Of a DNA stretch of 43,194 bases, positions 1 through 7,333 are shown one piece after another. Positions within the stretch are counted from its first letter, which is position 1. Each line of letters opens with the position of its first letter. The translations under genes were made by a program, and so were the position numbers. Where the stretch lies: NCBI GenBank assembly GCA_910588365.1, contig CAJUQS010000183.1, positions 1 through 43,194 of the forward strand. The letters are read 5' to 3'. The DNA comes from an uncultured Oscillospiraceae bacterium (lineage in GTDB: Bacteria > Bacillota > Clostridia > Oscillospirales > Oscillospiraceae). The notes under the pieces were generated by a model. It was not told the origin of the DNA. It ran no database searches and saw nothing but the letters and a program-made list of their open reading frames with translations.

Positions 1-414
1 CCCCCGCCGGACCGGCCCCCAGGTCTGAAATTCCTCCACGTTTTCCAAGATAATCACGCGGGGGCGGACGGTCCCTGCCCAGCGCAGGACAATCCATGCA
101 AGGCCCCGGATATTCCGGTCCACCAGGGCCGCACCCTTCGCCTTGGAGAAGTGCTTGCAGTCCGGGGAGAACCACGCCAGCCCCACCGGACAGCCGCCGC
201 ACTCCTTCACCGGGTCCACGTCCCACACGGAGGCTTGCAGGTGCCGGGTGTGCGGATGGTTTGTTTTGTGCATCAGAATAGCGTCCGGGTCGTGGTTGAT
301 TGCAATTTTCACAATGCGCCCCGTCGCCAGTTCCATTCCCGTTGACGCGCCACCTCCGCCCGCGAAATTATCCACAATGATTTCATCCGGCGCGGCAATG
401 CTAACCTGATTCAA
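1..414 (-). CDS. C5 cytosine DNA methyltransferase, phage type (3' part off the window)
   Basis: Transfers a methyl group from SAM to C5 of cytosine in DNA. The 138 visible codons run off the left edge, so only the N-terminal half is present. Seen: motif I DNFAGGGGAST near residues 17-27, a motif IV-like stretch reading SPDCKHFSKAKG instead of the canonical PPCQ, and the motif VI triplet ENV in ILENVEEF. The Cys of PDC would be the catalytic residue by position (inference). The start is taken as TTG at 414 because it overlaps the stop of the upstream gene (411-413) and follows a GGGGCGAGG ribosome binding site; no ATG or GTG lies before motif I. It is the last visible member of a minus-strand phage-like gene block, where such enzymes usually protect element DNA from restriction. 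Family call is firm, target site unknown. Confidence 0.85.
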   Translation of the reverse strand, partial: MNQVSIAAPDEIIVDNFAGGGGASTGMELATGRIVKIAINHDPDAILMHKTNHPHTRHLQASVWDVDPVKECGGCPVGLAWFSPDCKHFSKAKGAALVDRNIRGLAWIVLRWAGTVRPRVIILENVEEFQTWGPVRRG

Positions 415-692
415 ACGTCCTCGCCCCCATCCTTGATGATGTTCTGGACCATCGCCGCCGCAACGTAGTACAGCACAGGCAGAAGCAGCGCCAGTGCCTC
501 ACCACCGACGGCGTAATACCCCCGCTCCCGCATGGCATAGGCCGCGCCCAGCTTATACAGCAGCACCCCGGCCACCGCCAAGAACGCATACCACGCCACG
601 GCCCAGCCGTTCAGCCGCGCAATCCACGTCCGCAGGCTCACCCGCCGACGCTTCGGGGCTTGTCCCACTTTGATGTACTTAACTTTTTCCAC
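411..692 (-). CDS. Small two-helix membrane protein of the phage block
   Basis: A 93-residue protein with a basic N-terminal part (PKRRRVSLRTW) and two hydrophobic segments, about residues 32-55 and 63-85, joined by a short loop. The start is GTG at 692, preceded by GGGAGAGG at suitable spacing. The reading frame stays open further upstream to 947, but that part is out of frame with the more convincing CxxC gene at 679-966, so I rejected the longer form. It overlaps that gene by 14 nt, and its stop overlaps the methyltransferase start. I do not recognise the family. Two-helix proteins of this size in phages include holins, but nothing here proves that and no lysin is adjacent. Confidence 0.6.
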   Translation of the reverse strand: MEKVKYIKVGQAPKRRRVSLRTWIARLNGWAVAWYAFLAVAGVLLYKLGAAYAMRERGYYAVGGEALALLLPVLYYVAAAMVQNIIKDGGEDV

Positions 693-966
693 GTTTTTCC
701 TCTCCCTTCCGTCGATAATCGCCCCTGCAAGGGCAGGTCCGCCAATGCGGCACGAACCCCAGCGGCGTGTTGATTTTGTCCTCCCTGGTCTGCACTTCCT
801 CCGGCCTCGCCAGCCGCCCGGTAAGCACTCCCTCTTCCTCGGTGTAAAAATTCTCGTCCCCGTCGCCCTCAATGACAAATTCCGGGGCCGGGTCCACCGG
901 GATATACCGCCCTTCCGCCGTCTGCATCCAGTCGATTTCCCGGCCACAGTCTTTGCATACGCTCAC
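679..966 (-). CDS. Small CxxC protein of the phage block
   Basis: A 95-residue acidic protein. The N-terminus reads MSVCKDCGREIDW, a CxxCG knuckle, and a second Cys pair sits in RTCPCRG near residue 78; together they could bind one zinc ion (inference). The middle is rich in Asp and Glu (EGDGDENFYTEEEG). No family is recognised. It lies 2 nt after the preceding small gene and overlaps the next one by 14 nt, so it is probably translated from the same polycistronic message. Confidence 0.6.
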   Translation of the reverse strand: MSVCKDCGREIDWMQTAEGRYIPVDPAPEFVIEGDGDENFYTEEEGVLTGRLARPEEVQTREDKINTPLGFVPHWRTCPCRGDYRRKGEEKRGKS

Positions 967-968
967 GC

Positions 969-1193
969 TTAAAATCTCCCATCTCTTTTCGCCTTTATGG
1001 CCTCACGCAAAAACGATTTCAGGTGTTCTCCATGCAGCGCCGTGTCCCCGCTGAACTCGCCGTATATTTCCACATCTTCTACTGTTAGCGGCCAGCGTTC
1101 TATGACGTTCAATACCCGTGCGGCTTCCGGCGCAATCTCGACAAACGCCGTGTTCAGACGTTCGATTAGCTCCTGGCTTTTAATTTCCTTCAC
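969..1193 (-). CDS. Small hypothetical protein of the phage block
   Basis: A 74-residue charged, probably helical protein without Cys or membrane segments (MKEIKSQELIERLN at the start). The start is GTG at 1193, which shares a GTGA overlap with the stop of the radical SAM gene at 1190. That overlap implies translational coupling. Function unknown. Confidence 0.55.
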   Translation of the reverse strand: MKEIKSQELIERLNTAFVEIAPEAARVLNVIERWPLTVEDVEIYGEFSGDTALHGEHLKSFLREAIKAKRDGRF

Positions 1194-2092
1194 CCCCTCT
1201 TTGGGTCAAACTTGTAAAAATCCGGCTCCGCCCGGAAAACAAGGCGGTTGTTGCACCACCGCTGGAGCAGGCGTATTTCGCGCGGCGCGTTTGGCTTGTC
1301 GTAAATCATCACATACGGGTCAAACCCCATATCGCGCAGGGTGTAGATACGGTATAGGTTTTCCTCCATGGTGGTGTCGTAGTTGGTCAGGACGTAGACC
1401 GACCCAAACTTCCCGTGCCGGTTTTTCTTCCCGTGTTCCACATACCGCCGCAGGCCCCGCAGCACGGCATCGCTCTCCGCCATGTAGTCCCAGGCGAAAT
1501 GAATTTCTTTCAGCCTCACCGCGCCGATAGCTCCGATATTCTCCGCCGTCAGCAGGCGGCAGTCCAGTCCTTGTGTGAAGTCCACCCATGCGCCGCTGTC
1601 CGCAAGCTGTCCCAGCAGGTCCATGTGTTCCCGGCAGGCCAGCAGGTTAGGGTCCAACAGCTTGATTTCCTTCTGTCCCCGCCACCACTCGGACAGGTCT
1701 GCCACCTTCCGGGCGGCGCGTCCCTCTTTTCTGGCAACGATGCAGAACGAACACCCGCGAGGGCATCCCCGCGTCAGGAATCCGTAGGCGGTTTCGCGGG
1801 TCAGCTCCGGGTACATGGAATAGTCCGGGTAGATATGCTCCACCTCGTCCGGGAGGTGGTTGTCCAGGCCGTAGCCTGTCCCGCCCTTGATAATCTCGCG
1901 GGCGTTCAGCGGCTCCGGGATGTCCGGGGAATACGTCTCGTCAAAGACCTTGCTCATATACACCCGGTCATACTCCCCGAATCCCCACCACCATTCCACC
2001 GCGTCGCCCTGCGCCTTATGCCAGGCCGACAGCTTCATAAGCGCCAGGTTAGGGAAGTTGTGCGAATCCACGTCAATAAGGCCGATTCTCAT
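1190..2092 (-). CDS. Radical SAM protein, phage type
   Basis: About 300 residues. The N-terminus (MRIGLIDVDSHNFPNLALMK) resembles the B12-binding-like Rossmann start seen in many radical SAM proteins carried by Firmicutes prophages. The [4Fe-4S] motif is CPRGCSFC (CxxxCxxC) near residue 110. Further conserved-looking stretches are LLDPNLLACREH and FTQGLDCRLLT, which suit the SAM-binding barrel. The start at 2092 was chosen over the frame's first codon at 2125 because 2092 makes an ATGA overlap with the stop of the upstream gene and begins directly at the Rossmann strand. Substrate unknown: modification of nucleic acid or a metabolite is possible, but nothing here decides it. Confidence 0.85.
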   Translation of the reverse strand: MRIGLIDVDSHNFPNLALMKLSAWHKAQGDAVEWWWGFGEYDRVYMSKVFDETYSPDIPEPLNAREIIKGGTGYGLDNHLPDEVEHIYPDYSMYPELTRETAYGFLTRGCPRGCSFCIVARKEGRAARKVADLSEWWRGQKEIKLLDPNLLACREHMDLLGQLADSGAWVDFTQGLDCRLLTAENIGAIGAVRLKEIHFAWDYMAESDAVLRGLRRYVEHGKKNRHGKFGSVYVLTNYDTTMEENLYRIYTLRDMGFDPYVMIYDKPNAPREIRLLQRWCNNRLVFRAEPDFYKFDPKRG

Positions 2093-2424
2093 AGGCCCTC
2101 GCCCCAAAAGAAGTAGCTCCGCCACAATTCCCCATATGGAACTCCCGCGATTCTCGATACTCCAGCCACGCTCTCGGCCTGGTTCCGACTAATCCCCATT
2201 GACATAAGCAGTTTAATAAACCGCTTCCGCCCCCGACAGCGCCAGCTCTTCGGCGTTCTGATGTGTATGGTAAACTCCATCGGTTCTAACAGGCTCATGG
2301 CTTCCGGGGTTAGTGCATCCTCCGGCACTGTAATGGTATGGATTATCCCCGGCGTTATCGGCGTGTTGCCCAGCGGAACACCGTCCCAGTACACCGTGTA
2401 CTCGTTCCTATTTTCTGGTCCCAT
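2089..2424 (-). CDS. Hypothetical protein of the phage block
   Basis: A 111-residue protein. The N-terminal half (EYTVYWDGVPLGNTPITPG) looks like beta strands; the C-terminal half is basic and helical (CRGRKRFIKLLMSMGISRN). The segment MSMGISRNQAESVAGV could form a short helix-turn-helix, a weak guess. It overlaps the upstream CxxC gene by 17 nt and the radical SAM gene by 4 nt (ATGA). No family recognised. Confidence 0.55.
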   Translation of the reverse strand: MGPENRNEYTVYWDGVPLGNTPITPGIIHTITVPEDALTPEAMSLLEPMEFTIHIRTPKSWRCRGRKRFIKLLMSMGISRNQAESVAGVSRIAGVPYGELWRSYFFWGEGL

Positions 2425-2641
2425 AGTTCACCCCCTGTTCCATCAGCGGACACCACGCCGGGACATATGGCAGGAGGTAGGTGGTCCCCATGTGGTATCC
2501 CTGGCACGGCCCCGGCGCAAAGCACCGATAGGCCACGGTTTCCTCGCTGTATCGTCCTTTTACCGGCCACGGCTCTGTCCTGACATACTCGCATCCCTTG
2601 CAGGTCCGGGAGAAGTCGGCCAGAATTTCCCTTGTACTCAC
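2408..2641 (-). CDS. Small Cys-rich protein of the phage block
   Basis: A 77-residue protein starting at GTG 2641, which makes a GTGA overlap with the stop of the second radical SAM gene. Cysteines at about residues 14, 17, 40, 46 and 64 (TCKGCEY, YRCFAPGPC, AWCP) suggest a zinc or iron-sulphur site. The frame is open further upstream, but that region encodes the radical SAM protein in another frame. Its position just downstream of a radical SAM enzyme fits an accessory role, which is inference only. Confidence 0.55.
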   Translation of the reverse strand: MSTREILADFSRTCKGCEYVRTEPWPVKGRYSEETVAYRCFAPGPCQGYHMGTTYLLPYVPAWCPLMEQGVNYGTRK

Positions 2642-3348
2642 CGCTTGTCCATTTCCGCCCGCAGGCTGTCCTTGATGTAGCAGTCCAGACCCATTTCCCA
2701 GCATAGGTCCTCTGCCTCCCGTCCAAACTGCGCCCAGTTGATGTCCGACGGGTGGTAGTTCAGCTTCCCGATTTTCACCCGGTCGATGAAGTAGGCGCAC
2801 CCTTTGATGCAGTCCAGCACCGCCGCCGGGTCAAGGACCGGCTCGAACGATACCCATGTGTTGACGCCCCTGCACTTCACTTTCTCCAGGCTATACAGGC
2901 GGTCCGCCGGTTTGACTGCGCGCGGCTCCGCCTTGTCTGCCATAGGCGTGTCGCAGGAGATAGTCACACCGTACCAATCCCCGCCGTCCAGCAGGTCAAA
3001 GTCCCGGCTTCCGTCACCCTTGGTCAAAATCTGGACGTGGTTGCCGTACTCTTTCAGGGCCTTAATGACCTCCCGCGTGGTGGTCGTGTCGCATCCGGTG
3101 GGATACGGGTCACAGGTGAAGCACAGGTGGACCAGTTTCCCGGTGATTTTCTCCCGCTCCAACTTCCGCCGCAGCTCCGGCACAATGTCTTTGCGCGGCT
3201 CCACGCAGGAGTGAAACGCTTCCCGGTCCCGGTGGAGGACCTGGGGCGCGAAACAGTAGTAGCAGCGGTGGGGGCATCCGGTGTAGATGTTCACGGCGTA
3301 GTCGCCGTACTCCGCCGCCGCGCCCTTCGGTTTGTAGATTGTGTTCAT
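2638..3348 (-). CDS. Radical SAM protein, spore photoproduct lyase-like
   Basis: About 236 residues. The iron-sulphur motif CPHRCYYC lies near residues 25-32 after NIYTG, and CFTCDPYPTGCDTTTTREV follows about 60 residues later. This matches the SPL/Rv2578c-like branch of radical SAM proteins. The start at 3348 is preferred because AGGAGG lies 8 nt upstream; an earlier ATG at 3369 would overlap the previous gene and lacks such a site. Members of this branch are common in phages of gut Clostridia. The true SPL reaction (thymine dimer repair) is not assured: the protein is shorter than SPL and its substrate is unknown. Confidence 0.85.
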   Translation of the reverse strand: MNTIYKPKGAAAEYGDYAVNIYTGCPHRCYYCFAPQVLHRDREAFHSCVEPRKDIVPELRRKLEREKITGKLVHLCFTCDPYPTGCDTTTTREVIKALKEYGNHVQILTKGDGSRDFDLLDGGDWYGVTISCDTPMADKAEPRAVKPADRLYSLEKVKCRGVNTWVSFEPVLDPAAVLDCIKGCAYFIDRVKIGKLNYHPSDINWAQFGREAEDLCWEMGLDCYIKDSLRAEMDKR

Positions 3349-3353
3349 GTCCG

Positions 3354-3743
3354 CTACCTCCTGTTCCACACTTCATCAATCCGTTTGTGGCAGGCGTCCG
3401 GGCCGATGTCTCCCACCCAGGTTTCCAGCGCCTCGCGCTTCTCCCGGCGCTCGTACTTGTCCATCACGTCAAAGTCCGGCTCCAGCGTCTCCCGGTTGAA
3501 GTAGCCGACACAGGTATGGCTTGCGGTACACAGCCCCGCGCGGACCACGATGCACCCGCTCATTCCCAAGTCCGGGCTGATGGATACGCCCATGTTCCCC
3601 ATCCGCATAGCGAAGAACCCTTCCAGGTACGTCCCCCGGTCCGGCTCCAGGCCCTTTGCCGTCCCGAACTCCTGCAAGGCCAGTTTCCGGGCCGTCGCCA
3701 GCGTCAGCCGGAAGCCGCCGGGGTACTCTTTTTTCCTCGCCAC
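3354..3743 (-). CDS. Hypothetical protein of the phage block
   Basis: A 129-residue soluble protein beginning MARKKEYPGGFRLTLA. Gly-, Met- and Cys-containing strands occupy the middle (MRMGNMGVSISPDLGMSGC) and the C-terminus is charged and helical (KYERREKREALETW). No recognised domain. It ends 5 nt before the radical SAM start and begins 3 nt after the XF1762-type gene, so it belongs to the same transcription unit. Confidence 0.6.
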   Translation of the reverse strand: MARKKEYPGGFRLTLATARKLALQEFGTAKGLEPDRGTYLEGFFAMRMGNMGVSISPDLGMSGCIVVRAGLCTASHTCVGYFNRETLEPDFDVMDKYERREKREALETWVGDIGPDACHKRIDEVWNRR

Positions 3744-3746
3744 TCG

Positions 3747-4187
3747 TCACCCCTCCTTTTCAAATCTTATTTTCATTTGCGCCGGGTATAGGTCCACCTC
3801 CGGGCGGCGCTTCCCGGTCCACCGCAGGCCCCCGGCCTGTCCCACGCATTTCCATCCGGCGGCGCGGAGGCTCGCCCCGTTCTCGCTCTCCAGGATGTAA
3901 GTCACCAGTTTTTTGTATCCCATGGCACGGGCCGCTCTCCACGCGGCAGCGTACAGCATGGAACAGGCGTTGCTGGTCCCGTCCGTGCAAAGCCGGTTGA
4001 CCTCCAACGTCCATCCGTCGTCCAGGTGCCGGGCAACAGGACGCCCAACAATGGCGACGCCCACGATTTTCTCCCCGTCTGACAGGCCAATAGAAAACTT
4101 GTGGCCCACAACCGGCCCGTGGTGTCGGTGGTTCTGCTCCACAAAGGCGTTTGCCTCTTTCAGTGTCATAGGTACAACTTCAAGCAT
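3747..4187 (-). CDS. XF1762-type phage protein, acetyltransferase-like
   Basis: A 146-residue protein that I recognise as XF1762-like, a family found in phages and integrative elements. Typical stretches are MTLKEANAFVEQNHRHHGP at the N-terminus, ALVEVNRLCTD-like LEVNRLCTDGTSNACSMLY in the middle, and YILESENGASLRAAGW towards the end. The last one resembles the acetyl-CoA-binding end of a GNAT fold, hence the acetyltransferase-like label (inference). The start is ATG 4187 after AGAGGCG; an earlier start at 4214 in the same frame overlaps the upstream gene by more than 30 nt. It overlaps the upstream gene by 8 nt. Confidence 0.75.
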   Translation of the reverse strand: MLEVVPMTLKEANAFVEQNHRHHGPVVGHKFSIGLSDGEKIVGVAIVGRPVARHLDDGWTLEVNRLCTDGTSNACSMLYAAAWRAARAMGYKKLVTYILESENGASLRAAGWKCVGQAGGLRWTGKRRPEVDLYPAQMKIRFEKEG

Positions 4188-4341
4188 TTTTTCGCCTCTT
4201 CTCCCGTGGCTCAAAGCACGCCTGGGTAAGCGGTTCCGGGCGTTTCCCCTCGTCCTCCCACAAGTGACAGCACGGGAACGGGTTGTACCCCTCCTTCGTA
4301 ACCATCACCGTGTAGAAGTGACGGCACTTCTTACACTTCAC
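4180..4341 (-). CDS. Very small CxxC protein of the phage block
   Basis: A 53-residue protein starting at GTG 4341, in a GTGA overlap with the upstream stop. It begins with a CKKCRHFY knuckle, has PCCHLW in the middle and one later Cys (QACFEP), a pattern fitting a single zinc site. Phage proteins that begin CxxCxHF are common, but their function is unknown. The longer open frame up to 4635 is a shadow of the upstream gene. Confidence 0.5.
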   Translation of the reverse strand: MKCKKCRHFYTVMVTKEGYNPFPCCHLWEDEGKRPEPLTQACFEPREKRRKNA

Positions 4342-5000
4342 GCCTGCTTCTCCCGCTCCGCCGCGTTCAGGCGCTTCACTTCCGCCATTGCGGCCTTGTA
4401 GTCGTCGTAGACCTTTATGGTTTTCCCGTAGTCCCTGTATACCATGTCGTGGAAGTCCGATTGCCGCATCTGCAAACTGCCGCCCCACCGCTCCGTGCCG
4501 TTTGTCTGATTGAATGTAAGCGATAAGCCGTACTGGTTTACACTGATACTTTCCAGCACCCACTTTGCGACGGAGTAGACCGTCGTTGTGCCGACAACCT
4601 CTTTCTCGCGCCAGTCTCCCTTGCACCTGGGACAAGCGTACTCGACGCCCTTAATGGTCACTTTCCCCGTGTTGTCACAGCAGACGCAGGGGGCGCGCGT
4701 CTCCTTCTGCTTCCCGGCCACGGTGTAATACTCCCGGTCCCACAGGATAGGGAACGCCGCCTTGACCCTGATGGACAGGCCCGGCACCTCGCCCTGCTTC
4801 TCGCCCAGTTTCAGCCACCACAGCGGATTGTTCCGCTCCGCCTTGTGCGGGCAGCGCTTCCCGTCGCAGTTCTCCCGCTCGCATTTGGCGCAGAACGCCT
4901 TGCGAAACTCCACATCCCACGGCCCATCCGCAACAGGGAGAGAGGCCAGAAATTCGCCCAGCGCCTCCGGCGTCTCCGTTATTTTCTCAAAGTTGGTCAT
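4338..5000 (-). CDS. Zinc-finger-like hypothetical protein of the phage block
   Basis: A 220-residue protein with three parts. Residues 1-30 are helical. Residues 35-55 carry a Cys cluster (FCAKCERENCDGKRCPHK). Residues about 103-125 form a DnaJ-type zinc ribbon (CVCCDNTG and CPRCKG). The C-terminal part is a mix of strands and a charged helix. It overlaps the HTH gene upstream by 4 nt (ATGA) and the small CxxC gene downstream by 4 nt. I do not recognise the family; binding to nucleic acid is a reasonable but unproved guess. Confidence 0.65.
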   Translation of the reverse strand: MTNFEKITETPEALGEFLASLPVADGPWDVEFRKAFCAKCERENCDGKRCPHKAERNNPLWWLKLGEKQGEVPGLSIRVKAAFPILWDREYYTVAGKQKETRAPCVCCDNTGKVTIKGVEYACPRCKGDWREKEVVGTTTVYSVAKWVLESISVNQYGLSLTFNQTNGTERWGGSLQMRQSDFHDMVYRDYGKTIKVYDDYKAAMAEVKRLNAAEREKQA

Positions 5001-5281
5001 ACTCCGTCCGCTCCCTTCTGTTCAACGCCCCTCTTCGGGCGGCGTCCACGGTTTCGCAAGTTCATCTGGTATACGGTCTGGCCCCGCTCGGCGCTGTACA
5101 CAGGCCGGAAGTTCTTATCCAATTCCACGTCGCCGCCCGCTCTGACGCACCGCCCCCGCTTCAATTCCGTGTAAACGGTGCATTGGCTGATACCCAGTTC
5201 TGCGGCAATCTTGACCGGGGAAGCGTTCTCTCCCCACATCATTTCAATTTTCCTGCGGTCGTCCAGCGTCAAAGTCCTCAC
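4997..5281 (-). CDS. IS30-like helix-turn-helix protein, first gene of the phage block
   Basis: A 94-residue protein. Residues 4-40 match the N-terminal HTH of IS30-type transposases: LTLDDRRKIEMMW, then PVKIAAELGISQCTVYTEL as the HTH proper. No DDE catalytic domain follows, so this is a free-standing DNA-binding protein and probably a regulator of the block. The start is GTG at 5281 with GAAAGGGG upstream. It is the most upstream gene of the minus-strand cluster, so the promoter should lie in 5282-5320, although I see no convincing consensus there. The basic tail (RNRGRRPKRG) could add DNA contacts. Confidence 0.7.
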   Translation of the reverse strand: MRTLTLDDRRKIEMMWGENASPVKIAAELGISQCTVYTELKRGRCVRAGGDVELDKNFRPVYSAERGQTVYQMNLRNRGRRPKRGVEQKGADGV

Positions 5282-5320
5282 CTAAATCACCCCTTTCACC
5301 CGTTTCTGCCCCCGTTTGGG

Positions 5321-5363
5321 TAAAAAAATAATGCAGAAAAAGGTTGAAAAACCTTTTCTGCAT
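5321..5363 (-). terminator. Rho-independent terminator, minus strand
   Basis: An inverted repeat (ATGCAGAAAA..GGTT against AACC..TTTTCTGCAT, one bulged A) is followed on the minus strand by TATTTTTTTA. It is the second of two terminators after cbiK and lies just before the phage block, insulating the two. Confidence 0.6.
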
Positions 5364-5390
5364 TTAACTTACTACATCAGCATGGCACCT

Positions 5391-5427
5391 GATAGAAAAC
5401 ACGCCGCGGGAAATATCCCGCGGCGTG
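5391..5427 (-). terminator. Terminator of cbiK
   Basis: A perfect 12-bp stem CACGCCGCGGGA/TCCCGCGGCGTG with loop AATA, followed on the minus strand by TTTTCTATC. It lies about 40 nt after the cbiK stop. Confidence 0.8.
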
Positions 5428-5465
5428 CCGGCTCTATATTATTATTATTCTATATGCAGAAAATG

Positions 5466-7325
5466 TCACTTGGCCTGGAGGGAGGCGGAATCGAAGGTCA
5501 ACGTACGGTCATACCACGTGTCCTTCTTCACACTGTGGGCGGCAAAGTCCAGCGCCTCGTCCAGGGCGGCGACCTCCAGGAAAAAGGTGGTCTTGCCGTC
5601 AGCCGCCGCGCCGTCCACAGCGGTGGAAGCATCTGCCTTGGCGGAGGCGGCGGTGCCCACGAACATCTTATCGAAGCTGGTGCTGCCCAGGGTCAAGGCG
5701 GCGGTCATTCTGCCGCCTGCCACGGTCAGCTCACAGCTGTCGATCTTGAACATGGACTGCCCGCACTCAACGGCAATGGTATAGGCACCATCGGCCAGGG
5801 CGGGCTCAGCATCCTCAGCAGGCTTGGCGTTCGAGGGGTTGGGCTCCACGTCGATGCCGGTCTCGCCCAACTCCTTGGCGTCCTTCGCGTGCTCCACCAG
5901 CAGCTGCTGGACAGCCTCCAGCTCACCCAGGCCCTTGACCTCGCACTGGACCTCGAATCCGGCGGCGGTAAAGACGGACTTCCAGGAGTCAGCCTCGTCC
6001 CCGGCCATATCGTTGTTGGCGTGGTCGCCAGCAACGATCATCATCGGGCGCAGAACAACCTTCTCATAGCCGCCCTCCTTGACCCTCTCCACCAGATCCT
6101 CGGCGGTAGGAGCGGCCTCCACGGTGCCGATAAAATAGTTGTCATGGCCGGCGGCCTTGAGCTCCTCCTGCATCCTGGCGTAGATGCCGTTGGAGGCGGC
6201 CTCGGTGCCATGGCCCATCCAGCACACGGCGGTCTTATCGTCCAATACGATGCCCTCGGTGGCTCTCACCATAGCCTCAGCCACGGCCTTGAAGTCCTCG
6301 TCGCTGGTCAGCAGGGGCGCGCCGATTTTAATGGACTCAAAGTCACTCCGGCGGCTCTCCAGCTCCTTGACCAGATCGCCGTACTCGTAGCCGTTCATCA
6401 GGTGGGTGGGCTGGACCAGCAGGTTCTTCACGCCGCCCCGCTTGGCCCGGTCCAGGGCCTCCTCCACGTCGTCAATGATCTCGCCGTCCCGGCGCTGGAT
6501 GTGTTCAATGATGATGTTGGCGGTAAAGCCCCGGCGGACGGAGTAGTCAGGGAACGCCTTCTCCATGGCGTCCTCAATGGCGCCGATGGTGGCCGCCCGG
6601 TTGTCGTTGAAGCTGGTGCCGAAGCTGACCACCAGCAGCTCGTCCTCGCCGATGCCGTCCTCATTGCGGGGGTTGTCCTTGGATGCGTCGCCGGTGGAGG
6701 CGTCGTCCATGTAGCGGCAGAGGATGGCGGCGATCTGGGCGCGGGTGGCGGTGCCCTTGGGATCGAGCTTGCCGTCGCTGCCAGTGATGAACTCGCTGGC
6801 CACGGCCCAGTTCATGTAGCCCTCAGCCCAGCCGGAGACATCGGACGCGTCGGGATAGCCGGAGAGGGTGTTCACCCGGCTGATCAGCGCCGCCTTGCCC
6901 ACGGCCTGGGCGGCAAAGAGATCCAGGATCTTGGCGATCTCCTGGCGGGTGGCATCGCCGCCCGGCACAAATGTATCGGCGGTCTTGCCGCCCACGATGC
7001 CGCTTTCGCTGGCCCAGACGACCGCGTTATGGCAGGCATCGCTCTCCGCCACGTCGATGAAGGGGGTTTGGGCGTCCGCGGGGAGAGCCGGGGAACCGGC
7101 CAGGCGGTACAGGGCCGTCACCAGATCGGCGCGGGTGATGTTCTCATTGGGGGCGAAGGTGGTCTCGGTCCTGCCGTCCATCAGCCTCTGCTCCGTGACC
7201 CGGGCGACGTACTCCTCGGACCAGGTTCCGGCCACATCGGTGTAATCCGCCGCCAGGGCGGTGACGGTCAGGCCCATGGCCATGGCCAGAGCCAGCAGCA
7301 GGGCTGGCAGCTTTTGGGTTGTCAT
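5466..7325 (-). CDS. cbiK: Secreted, SLH-anchored sirohydrochlorin cobaltochelatase (CbiK-like)
   Basis: CbiK inserts Co2+ into sirohydrochlorin in the anaerobic cobalamin pathway; some relatives handle iron or haem. The order in this 619-residue protein is: signal peptide 1-26 (cut after ALAA), three SLH repeats about 27-210 (cell-wall anchoring), CbiK domain about 228-480, a linker rich in Pro, Ala and Glu, and a beta-rich C-terminal domain about 510-619 (DGAYTIAVE, SMFKIDSCELTV). In the CbiK part the start SFGTSFNDNRAATIGAIE and both metal-site histidines are present, His372 in MGHGTEAA and His435 in GDHANND, so it looks active. The C-terminal domain resembles modules in iron- or haem-related surface proteins of gut Firmicutes (weak recognition). 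A cytoplasmic biosynthetic enzyme would not need SLH repeats, so the role may be surface metal or tetrapyrrole handling. Start: ATG after TAGGAGGTACCCCAAGC. Confidence 0.9.
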   Translation of the reverse strand: MTTQKLPALLLALAMAMGLTVTALAADYTDVAGTWSEEYVARVTEQRLMDGRTETTFAPNENITRADLVTALYRLAGSPALPADAQTPFIDVAESDACHNAVVWASESGIVGGKTADTFVPGGDATRQEIAKILDLFAAQAVGKAALISRVNTLSGYPDASDVSGWAEGYMNWAVASEFITGSDGKLDPKGTATRAQIAAILCRYMDDASTGDASKDNPRNEDGIGEDELLVVSFGTSFNDNRAATIGAIEDAMEKAFPDYSVRRGFTANIIIEHIQRRDGEIIDDVEEALDRAKRGGVKNLLVQPTHLMNGYEYGDLVKELESRRSDFESIKIGAPLLTSDEDFKAVAEAMVRATEGIVLDDKTAVCWMGHGTEAASNGIYARMQEELKAAGHDNYFIGTVEAAPTAEDLVERVKEGGYEKVVLRPMMIVAGDHANNDMAGDEADSWKSVFTAAGFEVQCEVKGLGELEAVQQLLVEHAKDAKELGETGIDVEPNPSNAKPAEDAEPALADGAYTIAVECGQSMFKIDSCELTVAGGRMTAALTLGSTSFDKMFVGTAASAKADASTAVDGAAADGKTTFFLEVAALDEALDFAAHSVKKDTWYDRTLTFDSASLQAK

Positions 7326-7333
7326 GCTTGGGG

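Noticed and set aside
411..947. 178-residue version of the two-helix phage protein
   Set aside because: The first 85 codons overlap the CxxC gene in another frame and read as Arg-rich low-quality sequence; GTG 692 has a proper ribosome site.
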